A model generated the notes under the pieces. It made no database searches. It was given only the letters and a program-made list of their open reading frames with translations, and was not told where the DNA came from. From Sporosarcina sp. NCCP-2222 (GTDB lineage Bacteria > Bacillota > Bacilli > Bacillales_A > Planococcaceae), in the NCBI RefSeq assembly GCF_023168145.1, contig NZ_BQYK01000002.1, positions 397,348 through 461,347 on the forward strand: a stretch of DNA of 64,000 nt, read 5' to 3'. Below are positions 34,750-44,311 of the stretch, piece by piece (position 1 is the stretch's first letter; each line of letters opens with the position of its first letter). The position numbers were made by a program, and so were the translations under genes.

Positions 34750-35439
34750 TCATACTTGCAGCTTGTAGCCGATACCGCGGACAGTCACAATATACTCAGG
34801 ACGGCTCGGATCCACTTCCAGCTTCTCACGCAGCTTACGGATATGAACCATAATGGTGTTGTCATCGACAAACCCATCAAATCCCCAAACTTGTTCGTAC
34901 AATTGCTCTTTGGAAAGAACTTGGTTCGGGTGATGGCAAAACAGTTCAAGCAACTGAAATTGCTTTTGCGTTAAGGTGACTGCCTGCCCACGAACCGTCA
35001 GTGCTGCGCCTTCCACATCCAAACGAAATTCCCCAACCTCATATATTTTATGCTTATCATGGAGCGATGCCATGTAACGAGCCGTTTGCACTTTGACGCG
35101 AGCCGCGAGCTCCATCGGATTAAACGGTTTCGTTATGTAATCGTCTGCTCCGTGCATAAAACCTCGTAAAATATCTGCATCTGCTGCTTTTGCGGTCAGG
35201 AAGAAAATAGGCGCAGTCGAACGCTTTCTTATCTTTGTTGCAAGTTCCAGACCTGTGCCATCCGGCAACATAATATCTAAAATGTATAAATCATAGCCCT
35301 TTTTCATTAGTTGCAATTCCGCTTCCTTACATGACGCACAAACGTCGATGAGAGTAAAACCTTCTTTTCGCAAAATGATTTCCACCATATCTCCGATTGC
35401 CTGTTCATCATCGACTACAAGAATTTTTGCCTCTTCCAT
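34750..35439 (-). CDS. OmpR/PhoB-family response regulator
   Basis: 229 residues. Receiver domain ~4-115 with acidic pair VVDDEQ, phospho-acceptor Asp in LYILDIMLPDG (Asp ~53), Thr in FFLTAKA and Lys in ITKPFNP. The winged-helix output domain (~130-228) shows LTQKQFQLLELFCHHPNQVL, DDNTIMVHIRKLREKLE and the closing IVTVRGIGYKL. First gene before the histidine kinase. ATG 35439 is preferred to ATG 35445 because the AGGGGG site directly abuts the latter. Confidence 0.92.
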   Translation of the reverse strand: MEEAKILVVDDEQAIGDMVEIILRKEGFTLIDVCASCKEAELQLMKKGYDLYILDIMLPDGTGLELATKIRKRSTAPIFFLTAKAADADILRGFMHGADDYITKPFNPMELAARVKVQTARYMASLHDKHKIYEVGEFRLDVEGAALTVRGQAVTLTQKQFQLLELFCHHPNQVLSKEQLYEQVWGFDGFVDDNTIMVHIRKLREKLEVDPSRPEYIVTVRGIGYKLQV

Positions 35440-35604
35440 TGCCATCCCCCTAAAAATTAAGATTCCGATAAGGTTCCTTTTATATGCAATTAAGTTTCAT
35501 AGGACATACTAGACTAGGAATTCATGATTCTACCATATAGGAACTGCGTTTCGTTGACAATCCCAGGTATGACTAGAGACAAATTAGGAAAGGTGTCGAA
35601 TCTA

Positions 35605-36810
35605 ATGAATCAAAAGAGAATCCATTTAATTGATGGGATGAGGGGCCTCAGCCTGTTTGGCATATTATTAGCCAACTTGCTTATCTTCCAATATGGGATG
35701 TGGGGGAAAGAGGAGCTGGAGCTTACAGGCATCAATCAAGGGGCCTACTTCTTTACGAAAGTATTCATCGAAGGAAGCTTCATGCCCATCTTCACCTTTC
35801 TCTTTGGCTATTCCATGATAAAAATGGCGGAAGGGCTTCGCCAAAGAGATTTGAAAGTGAAACGTTATTTCGCGCGACGCTTCCTGTTGCTAGCAGTTAT
35901 CGGCTGGGCTCACGGTACTTTCCTTTGGGAAGGGGATATATTATTATTCTACGGGCTCATGGGCTTTTTCCTTCTCTTGTTTGTGAACCGTAAGACAAAA
36001 ACGATTTTGGTATGGGCCATTTTACTGACTGTCTTAACAACGTCCTTCATGCTGATCGGTGCCGGATTTAGCGGGAAAAGCGCGCCAGAAGAGGAATTCA
36101 TGGCATCCCCTGCGTATATTGAAAAAACGAATGATGTGTATGCGAATGGCACTTACTCGGAAATCAAGCACCATCGGAACAACACCGATCCTTTCGAAAA
36201 CATGCCAGATGCGCTCGTTTTAGTGATGCTTGTATTAGCACCGATTGCGACTGCTCCTCTTTTTCTATTTGGCATGTATGCCGCTCGCATCAACTTCTTT
36301 TCCAATCCTGTGCAGGAGAAGAAACAGTATCGCTTAGGTACGGTGTTATTAGTGCCAATCGGCATTGCCATGAAGGCGATCTTCGAACTGGCCACTTCTA
36401 CTGGATGGACTGACTTCTTAATTGGAGCAGGAGCGCCGCTTCTTGCTGTCGGTTATATTTTTGCCTTCGCTTGGCTCTATACAAAATTCAATGAATCTGT
36501 CGCCATGCGTGCTTTTGAAAGTGTCGGCAAGCTATCACTAACCAACTACATGATGCAGACGGTCATATGCACAACCGTATTTTATGGTTACGGCCTTGGG
36601 CTGTTCGGAAAACTCGGGACAGCGGGTGGTTTATTGCTAGGACTCGGTGTGTTTGTATTACAATGCACAGCAAGCTTCTTCTATTTAAAACGTTTCCACC
36701 GAGGGCCATTGGAATTTATTCTCCGCATGTGGACGAATTTCTCTTGGAATGGGAAAGTGAAGAAGAAGAAAGCGAAGAGAAAAAGAGAGACTGAAGCACA
36801 CGCTTTGTAA
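35605..36810 (+). CDS. DUF418 (YeiB-like) membrane protein
   Basis: 401-residue protein with about nine transmembrane helices. N-terminal RIHLIDGMRGLSLFGILLAN (~5-24) and the C-terminal DUF418 block with SVGKLSLTNYMMQTVICTTV (~307-326) and RFHRGPLEFILRMWT are hallmark motifs. A lysine-rich tail (KKKKAKRKR) ends the protein in the cytoplasm. Related proteins are thought to be acyltransferase-like but the function is unproven. ATG 35605 follows AGGAAAGGTG; a longer frame upstream has no such site. Divergent from the two-component system. Confidence 0.85.
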   Translation: MNQKRIHLIDGMRGLSLFGILLANLLIFQYGMWGKEELELTGINQGAYFFTKVFIEGSFMPIFTFLFGYSMIKMAEGLRQRDLKVKRYFARRFLLLAVIGWAHGTFLWEGDILLFYGLMGFFLLLFVNRKTKTILVWAILLTVLTTSFMLIGAGFSGKSAPEEEFMASPAYIEKTNDVYANGTYSEIKHHRNNTDPFENMPDALVLVMLVLAPIATAPLFLFGMYAARINFFSNPVQEKKQYRLGTVLLVPIGIAMKAIFELATSTGWTDFLIGAGAPLLAVGYIFAFAWLYTKFNESVAMRAFESVGKLSLTNYMMQTVICTTVFYGYGLGLFGKLGTAGGLLLGLGVFVLQCTASFFYLKRFHRGPLEFILRMWTNFSWNGKVKKKKAKRKRETEAHAL

Positions 36811-36929
36811 ATTTAAGTAATTCAGTCAGAACTGAATTCAAATTAGAGAATGGGAGTCTGATTCGAATAGGCTGTAAGGAAGAAGAATGATTAGTGGGGC
36901 TTATATGGTTATGCATATGAGTTATAGTT

Positions 36930-37565
36930 TTGAATCTATTAAACGAGGTGGCGGCCATTCATAAAAAAGTCAATAAAGTGATTTTCAAAAGAGCCGCTAA
37001 GTTTTTCACGCTTGCAGCAATCATAACCATAGCGGCGACAGTCATCACTTATGTTATCAATCCGGATTTAAAGAGTGTAGCTGAATCATTTAAAGTTAAT
37101 TCATCAGATCAGTTAAGGGAATCAACAGGCATGAAAAAAGTGTGGACATACGTCGCCAATAATGGGTTCGTCGTACCCTTACAAATGTTTGTCTTCACTT
37201 TGATTCCAGTACAATTTCTGTACTTAGTTAATATCATCTCAACTGCTACATTACCCGGGATTCTCTTCGGAGTAATTTTACAAGCGGACTCTAGAAATGG
37301 TATGAAAATCATTGCTTCTACAATACCCCATTTTGTCCTTGAAGTTTTCGCTTTTTGTTTATGGGCTGCGGTTCTTTTCAAGTTAAGTCAGGTAGTTAGA
37401 AGTAAAATAAAATACTGGTTTAAGAAAAATGAAGAGGAAGTAGTTTTTGTTGATACAGTTTATAAAACATTAAAAGTTTATTTAACTGTAGTACTACCGA
37501 TGATTATTGTAGCCGCATTTGTCGAAACTTACGTAGCTGATTTGATCTACTATTTACTTCAGTAA
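36930..37565 (+). CDS. SpoIIM/DUF95-like membrane protein, start uncertain
   Basis: Up to 211 residues. Helices at ~25-45, ~85-105 and several more before the C-terminus; the segment GMKIIASTIPHFVLEVFAFC (~124-143) corresponds to the conserved HG-x-x-E region of the SpoIIM family. Stage II sporulation protein M helps peptidoglycan degradation during engulfment, but this is a family relative, not clearly SpoIIM itself. The start is open: TTG 36930 has no ribosome binding site, GTG 36948 overlaps the only GAGGTGG, and the best spacing (6 nt) would put a rare ATT at 36957. Confidence 0.65.
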   Translation: MNLLNEVAAIHKKVNKVIFKRAAKFFTLAAIITIAATVITYVINPDLKSVAESFKVNSSDQLRESTGMKKVWTYVANNGFVVPLQMFVFTLIPVQFLYLVNIISTATLPGILFGVILQADSRNGMKIIASTIPHFVLEVFAFCLWAAVLFKLSQVVRSKIKYWFKKNEEEVVFVDTVYKTLKVYLTVVLPMIIVAAFVETYVADLIYYLLQ

Positions 37566-37632
37566 TCGGCGACGTTGATCAGCTGATTCCCGAATAGTGG
37601 TCATGAAACAACCAATACTATAGATACATAGA

Positions 37633-37660
37633 AAAAGACAGCCGTCGAGGCTGTCTTTTC
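37633..37660. terminator. Bidirectional rho-independent terminator
   Basis: Stem AAGACAGCC / GGCTGTCTT, loop GTCGA, A-run on the left and TTTTCT on the right; it serves the SpoIIM-like gene and the convergent thioesterase gene. Confidence 0.9.
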
Positions 37661-37662
37661 TA

Positions 37663-38142
37663 TTAGTGTGTAATTTCACGCCGTAATTTCCGGTGCTCTC
37701 TCCGTGCCGGGCCCGTTTCATACAACCGTTTTTCAGCTTCGGTTTCCGGATAGACGCCTGCCACAGGTGTCGGTTCGTTATCAGTACCCATCGACACCAT
37801 CGTCAAGAAGGATTCTGTCGTCAATTTCCTTTCCCCTGTCAATAAATCGACAGAATGTACAGATACAAATACTTCCATCGATGTGCGTCCTGTCGAGCTG
37901 ACGACAGCCTCCAGCTCAAGGACATCCCCAACAGTGGCAGAAGAAACAAAATCGACAGAGTCTATAGAAGCCGTGACGACAGCCGATTTAGCATGTTTCA
38001 TCGCTGTAATGGCTGCAATTTCATCAATATAGGCAAGGACTTGTCCGCCAAAGATCGTTTGCAGGTGATTGGTATCGGGAGGCAGCACCAGTTTTGTCTG
38101 GATCGTGCGCGAGTGGCTCATTGGTCTAGCATCTAACATCAT
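37663..38142 (-). CDS. Acyl-CoA thioesterase (YkhA-like hotdog protein)
   Basis: 159-residue hotdog-fold thioesterase that hydrolyses acyl-CoA to free acid and CoA. Conserved NHLQTIFGGQVLAYIDEIAA (~25-44) has the catalytic Asn/Asp region, then TASIDSVDFVSSATVGD (~57-73) and ETFLTMVSMG. The short C-terminal helix matches the YkhA/BACH type. Start ATG 38142 or the adjacent ATG 38139; the site is AGAGGAAGAGG. Monocistronic. Confidence 0.88.
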   Translation of the reverse strand: MMLDARPMSHSRTIQTKLVLPPDTNHLQTIFGGQVLAYIDEIAAITAMKHAKSAVVTASIDSVDFVSSATVGDVLELEAVVSSTGRTSMEVFVSVHSVDLLTGERKLTTESFLTMVSMGTDNEPTPVAGVYPETEAEKRLYETGPARREHRKLRREITH

Positions 38143-38284
38143 ACCTCTTCCTCTCTCTGCTTACTCATCTATATAGTATACTCTTCCCTTCGCTCTATTT
38201 TAATGCATACACAATAATCCGCACGCTTCCCATTTTTCAATCAACTGCGTATTTTGAAAAAACATATGGCTAATAGAAACGCAA

Positions 38285-38312
38285 AAAAGCGGGGAAAGTG
38301 TATTTCCCCGCC
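38285..38312 (-). terminator. Rho-independent terminator of the dpp-ykf cluster
   Basis: Perfect stem GCGGGGAAA / TTTCCCCGC, loop GTGTA, followed by six T residues on the minus strand, after the ykfD stop. Confidence 0.92.
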
Positions 38313-38329
38313 TTCTTGTATTTGCTTTC

Positions 38330-39346
38330 TTACGAAGTAACCTCTAACGCACCGGGAACTGCATCCGGCCGCTTCATCACTTCCTCGTCATGCAAGTGGC
38401 AAGCGACGAAGTGGTCGTCTTCTTTTTCCAGCCATTTCGGTTTTAGTTCAGCGCAAACCGGCATAGCATATGGACATCTTGTCCGGAATACACAACCGGA
38501 CGGCGGATCAATTGGACTCGGCAATTCCCCTTGCAAAATGATCCGTTCCCGGGATTCCTCAATATCGGGATCTGGAATCGGGATGGCCGACAGCAGCGCT
38601 TCAGTATACGGATGAAGCGGCTTATCATACAATCTCGCACTTGTCGTCAGTTCCACCATATGCCCCAAATACATGACGCCAATCCGGTTGGAAATATATT
38701 TGACCATGGACAGGTCGTGGGCGATGAACAAATACGTCAGCCCTTTTTCTCGCTGCAATCGCTGCAACAGCTTTACCACTTGGGCCTGAACAGATACATC
38801 GAGTGCAGAAATCGGCTCGTCTGCAATAATGAAGTCCGGATCAAGCGCAAGAGAGCGGGCAATCCCGATCCGCTGGCGCTGCCCGCCGGAGAATTCATGC
38901 GGATAGCGGTTAGCATGATCCGCATTTAATCCGACGTCTTCCAGCAATTCATTCACACGTGCCCGCATTTCCGCCTTCGTCTTATACTTCCCGTGGATTT
39001 CCATCGGCTCGGCGATAATTTCAAATACAGTCGAGCGGGGATTCAAGGACGCATAGGGATCTTGGAAGACCATCTGTGCCTTCTTTAAGAATTGATACCG
39101 CTCCTTTTCCGTCATGTCATGGACGCTTTGCCCTTCATACAGCACGTCCCCGCCTGTTTTATTGTACAAGCCAAGAATCGTCCGTCCCGCGGTCGATTTA
39201 CCGCAACCTGACTCACCGACCAATCCGAACGTTTCGCCTTTATAAATATCAAAGCTAATTCCATCTACAGCCTTCAAAGTTTGGCCGCGTCCCATATCAA
39301 AATGCCGCTTTAGATCATTAACCGATAAAATCACTTCTTTGTTCAT
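38330..39346 (-). CDS. ykfD: Oligopeptide ABC transporter ATPase (YkfD, OppF/DppF type)
   Basis: 338-residue ATPase. Walker [10 protein letters not shown] (~43-51), signature [10 protein letters not shown] (~152-161), Walker [16 protein letters not shown]-loop FIAHDL, and a C-terminal OppC_C/oligo_HPY domain with the Cys-rich [14 protein letters not shown] (~282-295), which in this family often binds an iron-sulphur cluster or metal. It supplies the second ATPase for the dpp transporter, whose first five genes encode only one ATPase (dppD). Start overlaps the ykfC stop. Confidence 0.9.
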   Translation of the reverse strand: MNKEVILSVNDLKRHFDMGRGQTLKAVDGISFDIYKGETFGLVGESGCGKSTAGRTILGLYNKTGGDVLYEGQSVHDMTEKERYQFLKKAQMVFQDPYASLNPRSTVFEIIAEPMEIHGKYKTKAEMRARVNELLEDVGLNADHANRYPHEFSGGQRQRIGIARSLALDPDFIIADEPISALDVSVQAQVVKLLQRLQREKGLTYLFIAHDLSMVKYISNRIGVMYLGHMVELTTSARLYDKPLHPYTEALLSAIPIPDPDIEESRERIILQGELPSPIDPPSGCVFRTRCPYAMPVCAELKPKWLEKEDDHFVACHLHDEEVMKRPDAVPGALEVTS

Positions 39347-40290
39347 AGGACGTCCCCCTCATTTGTTCCATACCGGCGTACTGCACATAACTCATGCTCT
39401 AATTTGGATCCTTTTAGCCGCAGCACTTCAATGGACTGTCCGGTAGACGGGGAATGCAGCAGCAAGCCATCTCCATAATAAAATCCGACATGCCGAACTG
39501 GGCCGGTCCCTTCGTCATTAGCAAAAAACAGCAGATCGCCTTTTCTCCAGCTGTCCGGTTCTCCCATCGCCACTTCGATGCCCGACTTCGCTTGGTCGCT
39601 TGCATCTCGCGGAATGAAATGGCCGCACGCCTTCAACATATTGTACGTAAAGCCTGAACAGTCATAGCCATAGGAGGACATCCCACCCCAGAAATAAGGA
39701 AGGTCGAGAAAACTCATCCCAAGTTCCACCGCCTCGTCCGCTGTCTTTTTCTCAAACTGATGGACAGAGACAGCTCGGACCGCATCCATTTTCCGGACTG
39801 CCTTTTTTCCATCAGGAGTTTCCACAACATAGTGTGTTTCACTTTCATCGAGTATCGGCAAAATCACATTAAAGGGAATTAGTGAGAATGGCGTTCCATC
39901 TTCGTCCCAAAGCAGTGCCTTATCGGCCTTGATGCGGATGAAACCGCCGGCTTCTTCAAGCGGCCCGGCTTTTGATAATTGCGCAAGCGGCACCCAGCCC
40001 GGATAACCTCTCTCATCTTTTTTGGACGGCTGCCATACGGCGATTACTTTCGCCCAATCGCCCGCCACTTCATCGACGATGACCGGTTCGCCGTACAACA
40101 GCTGCGTCTGCACGCGGTTTCCGTTGCAAAGATCCAACCGATCCTCGTACGGGAGCTTCTCCAGCCATTTATTCAACTGAATTGGATTGGATAAACCCGG
40201 TGTATCCAACTCGCGTGCGGATTCCGGAGCTGTCCAAACCGTGGCGACCGGCACGGCACACCTATACATATTCACTGTCGGTTCCATCAC
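39343..40290 (-). CDS. ykfC: Gamma-D-glutamyl-L-diamino acid endopeptidase YkfC (NlpC/P60)
   Basis: 315-residue cysteine peptidase that cuts L-Ala-gamma-D-Glu from muropeptides. Two SH3b-like modules fill residues ~1-180. The NlpC/P60 domain (~185-310) has catalytic Cys in [15 protein letters not shown] (Cys ~210), His in [10 protein letters not shown] (~268) and the polar residue in LHSPSTG. No signal peptide, so it acts in the cytoplasm on imported cell-wall peptides. Couples to ykfB and ykfD by 4-nt overlaps. Confidence 0.92.
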   Translation of the reverse strand: MMEPTVNMYRCAVPVATVWTAPESARELDTPGLSNPIQLNKWLEKLPYEDRLDLCNGNRVQTQLLYGEPVIVDEVAGDWAKVIAVWQPSKKDERGYPGWVPLAQLSKAGPLEEAGGFIRIKADKALLWDEDGTPFSLIPFNVILPILDESETHYVVETPDGKKAVRKMDAVRAVSVHQFEKKTADEAVELGMSFLDLPYFWGGMSSYGYDCSGFTYNMLKACGHFIPRDASDQAKSGIEVAMGEPDSWRKGDLLFFANDEGTGPVRHVGFYYGDGLLLHSPSTGQSIEVLRLKGSKLEHELCAVRRYGTNEGDVL

Positions 40291-41393
40291 TGACCCTCCC
40301 CTTTCTCGACCAATTCCATACCCTCTTGATACAGTCCCAATCCCGGCGCTTCCGCAAATCGGATCACCGTTCCATCGTACTCGATGCCGCCTGCCACAAT
40401 ATCCTTCGACAGCATAAGCGGCGCATCAAAATCAAAGCGCGTAATATTCGGCTGGCTCGCCGCAAAATGTGCAGCCGCTGTAATGCCAAGCTTCGTTTCA
40501 ATCATACTGCCGACCATGCATCCCACTCCGAACGCCTCGGCCAGCGCATTGATTTTCATCGCTTCCTGAATGCCACCCGACTTCATTAGCTTGATATTAA
40601 TTAAATCAGCGGCGCCCATTTGCAACACACGAAGAGCGTCTTTCGCAGAAAACACACTTTCATCCGCCATGATGGGCGTCAATGTGTGCGCCGTCACATA
40701 ACGCAGCCCCTCCACGTCATCCGCCAGCACCGGTTGTTCAATCAATTCGATTGCAAGTCCGGCGTCTTCCATCTTGCCAATGGCTTGTACCGCTTCTTTC
40801 GGCTTCCATCCTTGATTGGCATCAAGCCTAATTTTCACGTTCTGGCCAACACGTTCACGAATAGCGCGGATCCTTTCGATATCCTCGGCAATATCACCGA
40901 TCCCCACTTTCACCTTCAAGACAGTAAATCCGCCTGCCACGTAGCCGGCTGCATCCTCTGCCATTTCAGCTGGAACATTTACACTTACTGTAAAATCGGT
41001 TTCAATTTCATTTCGAAAACCGCCAAGCAACTGATAGAGCGGCATATTCGCCAGCTGACCAAGCAGATCATGAATGGCCATATCGACGGCAGCCTTGGCA
41101 CTTGTATTCCGCACAATTGCCTTTTTCAATTTGAGGAACAATTCCTCCCGATGGCGAATATCCTGCCCGATCAGCTGCGGGGCAATGACTTCTTGAATGG
41201 CATATGTAACACTCCCAGTGGAATCGCCCGTGATGACGTGGGTCGGCGGTGCTTCCCCATAGCCGACGGAGCCATCATCACATGTGACTTTCACAAAGAT
41301 GGAATGCGCCGTCGTCACAGTACGCAAAGCTGTTTTAAAAGGCTTCGTCAGCGGAACGGCGACGGGAAACGTGTCGATGGAATGAATCTTCAT
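40287..41393 (-). CDS. ykfB: L-Ala-D/L-Glu epimerase YkfB
   Basis: 368-residue member of the enolase superfamily (muconate lactonising subgroup). It interconverts L-Ala-D-Glu and L-Ala-L-Glu so that murein dipeptides can be broken down. The catalytic Lys is in TVLKVKVG (~158-165), metal ligands in IRLDANQGW (Asp ~190), ELIEQP (Glu) and MADESVF (Asp ~240), and the second Lys in INIKLMKSGG (~265). Works between YkfA and YkfC. ATG 41393 lies 2 nt after the ykfA stop. Confidence 0.93.
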   Translation of the reverse strand: MKIHSIDTFPVAVPLTKPFKTALRTVTTAHSIFVKVTCDDGSVGYGEAPPTHVITGDSTGSVTYAIQEVIAPQLIGQDIRHREELFLKLKKAIVRNTSAKAAVDMAIHDLLGQLANMPLYQLLGGFRNEIETDFTVSVNVPAEMAEDAAGYVAGGFTVLKVKVGIGDIAEDIERIRAIRERVGQNVKIRLDANQGWKPKEAVQAIGKMEDAGLAIELIEQPVLADDVEGLRYVTAHTLTPIMADESVFSAKDALRVLQMGAADLINIKLMKSGGIQEAMKINALAEAFGVGCMVGSMIETKLGITAAAHFAASQPNITRFDFDAPLMLSKDIVAGGIEYDGTVIRFAEAPGLGLYQEGMELVEKGEGQ

Positions 41394-41395
41394 TT

Positions 41396-42322
41396 TTATT
41401 CCACCCCCGGCAGAATAGTTAATGTTTTGGCTTCGGCATCCAATTTGGCAAGCGTGCCGAGCGGAATCGCAAAATGCGGCTCACAGTGACCAATTTTGAA
41501 TCCTTTTACAACCGGCTTGCCTAAGCCGCCTACGTAATGGCGGAATACTTCATCAAGTGAGAGGGAAGGTTTCTCCTTTTTCGGTTCGGCATCCGCAAAG
41601 TCACCGATGACAATACCTACCGCATCCGACAGCTTCCCTGCCATACGCAATTGATTGAGCATACCATCAACGCGGTACGGTTCTTCACCGATATCTTCAA
41701 TAAAGAGCAATTTGCCTGCCGTATCAATTTCAAATTTGGTTCCGATTGTATTGGCGAGCAGCGATAGATTGCCGCCAACCAATTCACCCTGTGCGACGCC
41801 TGGATGAAGTGCCTCCAGCGGCGAAATTTCCTCTGTATAGTGGAGCTCCATCGGCTCAAATAATTGCTCGAACATTTTTGCAGACAACGGATGAAATGAA
41901 TCCTTTCCGACACAAGAAGCGAGCATCGGACCGTGGAAAGTTACCAAATCAGCATACAGGCCAATCGCTGTATGGAGAAACGTAATATCGCTGAACCCCC
42001 AGAACACCTTTGGATTTTCGCGGATCAATTGAAGATCCAGACGATCCGTATACCGGGCAGATCCATATCCACCGCCTGCGCAAATAATGCCTTTCACTTC
42101 GGGATCAGCGAACATGTCCTCCAAATCGGCCATGCGATCTTCATCCGACCCTGCCAAATAACCATAGACATCATTCACATGCTTGCCAAACTTCACCCGT
42201 AAGCCAAGCTGATCCAAAAATGCGAGCGATCGCTGCAGACTCTCCTGATTGGGCGGACTCGATGGCGACACAATGCCCACCAAATCCCCTCGTCGAAGCC
42301 TCTCTGGTCGAATTCTCATCAT
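41396..42322 (-). CDS. ykfA: L,D-carboxypeptidase YkfA (family S66)
   Basis: 308-residue serine peptidase of the LdcA/MccF family. It removes the terminal residue from murein tri- or tetrapeptides. Features: GIVSPSSPPNQES (~14-26), nucleophile Ser in CAGGGYGSARYTDRLD (~106), VGGNLSLLANTIGT (~200), IEDIGEEPYRVDGML (~225) and the His at GHCEPHFAIP (~288). First gene of the ykf part; a terminator follows dppE, so it may have its own promoter in the 263-nt gap, where no gene is seen. Confidence 0.9.
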   Translation of the reverse strand: MMRIRPERLRRGDLVGIVSPSSPPNQESLQRSLAFLDQLGLRVKFGKHVNDVYGYLAGSDEDRMADLEDMFADPEVKGIICAGGGYGSARYTDRLDLQLIRENPKVFWGFSDITFLHTAIGLYADLVTFHGPMLASCVGKDSFHPLSAKMFEQLFEPMELHYTEEISPLEALHPGVAQGELVGGNLSLLANTIGTKFEIDTAGKLLFIEDIGEEPYRVDGMLNQLRMAGKLSDAVGIVIGDFADAEPKKEKPSLSLDEVFRHYVGGLGKPVVKGFKIGHCEPHFAIPLGTLAKLDAEAKTLTILPGVE

Positions 42323-42546
42323 CCCATCTCCTTTGCTTTACTTTCAAACGAACCCGTTAATCAAACGTTTCCCTTACCGTTCCTGCTTTCATAGATCCAA
42401 AGTCCGACGAACAACATTTCCCCGGAAATAAATACTGGGGGGTACAACGATTACTCATACTATAATTTTTGCTCTTGGGACATAAAGTCGCGTAAAGTGA
42501 GTAAGCTTAATTCTCATCACTTCCAACAATAGCCTTAGAAAAAAGG

Positions 42547-42582
42547 CAAAATCGCGGCGCCATGACGGACACCGCGACTGTG
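42547..42582 (-). terminator. Rho-independent terminator after dppE
   Basis: Stem TCGCGGTGTC / GGCGCCGCGA (wobble pairs), followed on the minus strand by TTTTGCCTTTTTT. It separates dppABCDE from ykfABCD. Confidence 0.8.
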
Positions 42583-42584
42583 CA

Positions 42585-44252
42585 TTAGTTCTTCTCTGCG
42601 TATTTCAAGTCAAGATAACCGACTGGGTGGCGCAGAATACCGGAAACGCCCGGTTTTTCAAGTGTTGTCTGGTTGTAGAAGTATAGTGGGAATACCGGCA
42701 TTTCTTCCATTAGAAGACGATCCGCGTCCTGCAATAATTCCCATCGTTTGTTTTCATCTGTTTGGTTTTTAATATCCTCAATTAACTTGTCATACTCAGC
42801 ATTGGACCAAGTTGTACGGTTCATAGAAGAACCAGTGATAAAGCTTTCAAGCGCGTTCACCGGATCTGCATAGTCATGCAAGAATGAGGAACGGGACAAT
42901 TGGTATTTGAATTCTTTTTGTTCTGAAGCGAATACTTTTGCTTCTACGTTTTGCAATTCAACGTCTGCTCCCAAGACTTCCTTGAATTTAGACTGCAGAG
43001 CAATCGCAATGTTTTGGTGTGATTCACTTGTAGAGTAAGTCAACGTTACTTTCGGAAGCTCTGTATAGCCTTCCTCTTTCATTCCTTCTTCCAAAAGCTT
43101 CTTCGCTTCATCTGGATTATAGGAAATAAGATCGCCTACTGTATCACGGAATTCTTTGCCGTCTGGACCGATAAAGCCATATGCCACAAAACCGTGTGCT
43201 GGTTTTTCACCATTTTTCGTTACGTATTGAACGATTTCTTCTTGGTCAACTGCCATTGCAAATGCACGGCGGATTTTCGTATTTGTGAATGGCTCCATTG
43301 ACGTATTGAAGCGGTAGAAGTACAAACCGGCTTGGTCTTCCACTACCAACTCATCACTGTCTTTCAATTGCTCCGCTAGTTCAGATGGAACGCCAGATAA
43401 GTCCAGCTCTCCAGATTGATACATTTGATATTCCGTGTTTGAATCATTGACCATCGCCCAGTGGACTTTATTCAATTTCACAGCATCCGCATCCCAGTAG
43501 TTCTCATTCTTTTCGAACTCGAAACTGACATTATGATCCCATGAAGACAATTTGAATGGCCCGTTACCAACGAATGTTGCTGCTTCCGTATGCCAGTCTG
43601 GATTTTCGGTAGCGACCTTTTCATTAATCGGGAAGAAACTTGGATTCGTAATGATGTTCAAGAATGCTTCGTTTGGTGCTGACAATTTTACAACAAATGT
43701 TTTATCATCTTCTGCTTTGATGGCAATATCGTCTGCAGAACCCTCTTTGTTATTGTAAGCCTCTGCCCCTTCAATGAAATAGGCTAGAAATGCTGCTGGA
43801 GAAGCTGTATCTGGATTCAACATATGCTTCCAAGCAAAGACAAAATCTCCCGCTACAACTGGATCTCCATTCGACCATTTCGCATTATCACGGATATGGA
43901 AGGTATATGTTAAGCCATCGTCCGAGATATCAATTTTTTCAGCTGTCGCTTCCACGGCTTTGTGATTTTCATCCAAACGTGTTAAACCTTCCATGATGTT
44001 ATTTAATGCACTCCATGACACCGCATCAAAACCAATGGATGGGTCAAAAGATGTCGGCTCTTGCCCGTTGTTCAAATACAAAACCTGGTCGCCAGCAGAT
44101 GCTTCTTCCCCTGAACCGTCAGTCCCTTCATCTGTTGAAGACGTATTTCCATCCGTCTTCTCTGGCTCCTTACCAGCGTCCTTGTTCGCCGTACAAGCCG
44201 CCAGAACAAGCGCCAGCATGGCCATTGCCACAAACATCAACCACTTTTTCAT
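42585..44252 (-). CDS. dppE: Peptide-binding lipoprotein DppE (SBP_bac_5)
   Basis: 555-residue extracellular peptide receptor. Signal peptide with lipobox LVLAACTAN (~14-22), a low-complexity acidic linker (~25-52) and the family 5 binding domain with LYLNNGQEPTSFDP, TYTFHIRDNAKWSNGDPVVA (~125) and the late YFYNQTTLEKPGVSG. Length fits OppA/DppE. In Bacillus DppE feeds dipeptides and murein tripeptides to DppBCD. It follows dppD by 59 nt. Confidence 0.92.
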   Translation of the reverse strand: MKKWLMFVAMAMLALVLAACTANKDAGKEPEKTDGNTSSTDEGTDGSGEEASAGDQVLYLNNGQEPTSFDPSIGFDAVSWSALNNIMEGLTRLDENHKAVEATAEKIDISDDGLTYTFHIRDNAKWSNGDPVVAGDFVFAWKHMLNPDTASPAAFLAYFIEGAEAYNNKEGSADDIAIKAEDDKTFVVKLSAPNEAFLNIITNPSFFPINEKVATENPDWHTEAATFVGNGPFKLSSWDHNVSFEFEKNENYWDADAVKLNKVHWAMVNDSNTEYQMYQSGELDLSGVPSELAEQLKDSDELVVEDQAGLYFYRFNTSMEPFTNTKIRRAFAMAVDQEEIVQYVTKNGEKPAHGFVAYGFIGPDGKEFRDTVGDLISYNPDEAKKLLEEGMKEEGYTELPKVTLTYSTSESHQNIAIALQSKFKEVLGADVELQNVEAKVFASEQKEFKYQLSRSSFLHDYADPVNALESFITGSSMNRTTWSNAEYDKLIEDIKNQTDENKRWELLQDADRLLMEEMPVFPLYFYNQTTLEKPGVSGILRHPVGYLDLKYAEKN

Positions 44253-44311
44253 TTCAAAAGCCCCCCTTTTGTATGTCTAAGCATATTCAAGCACTTTCGT
44301 GCGTACTACCA

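Noticed and set aside
40620..41489. Plus-strand ORF of 289 codons
   Set aside because: Lies entirely antisense to ykfB/ykfA, whose motifs are complete; composition is His/Cys/Phe-rich as expected of an antisense shadow.
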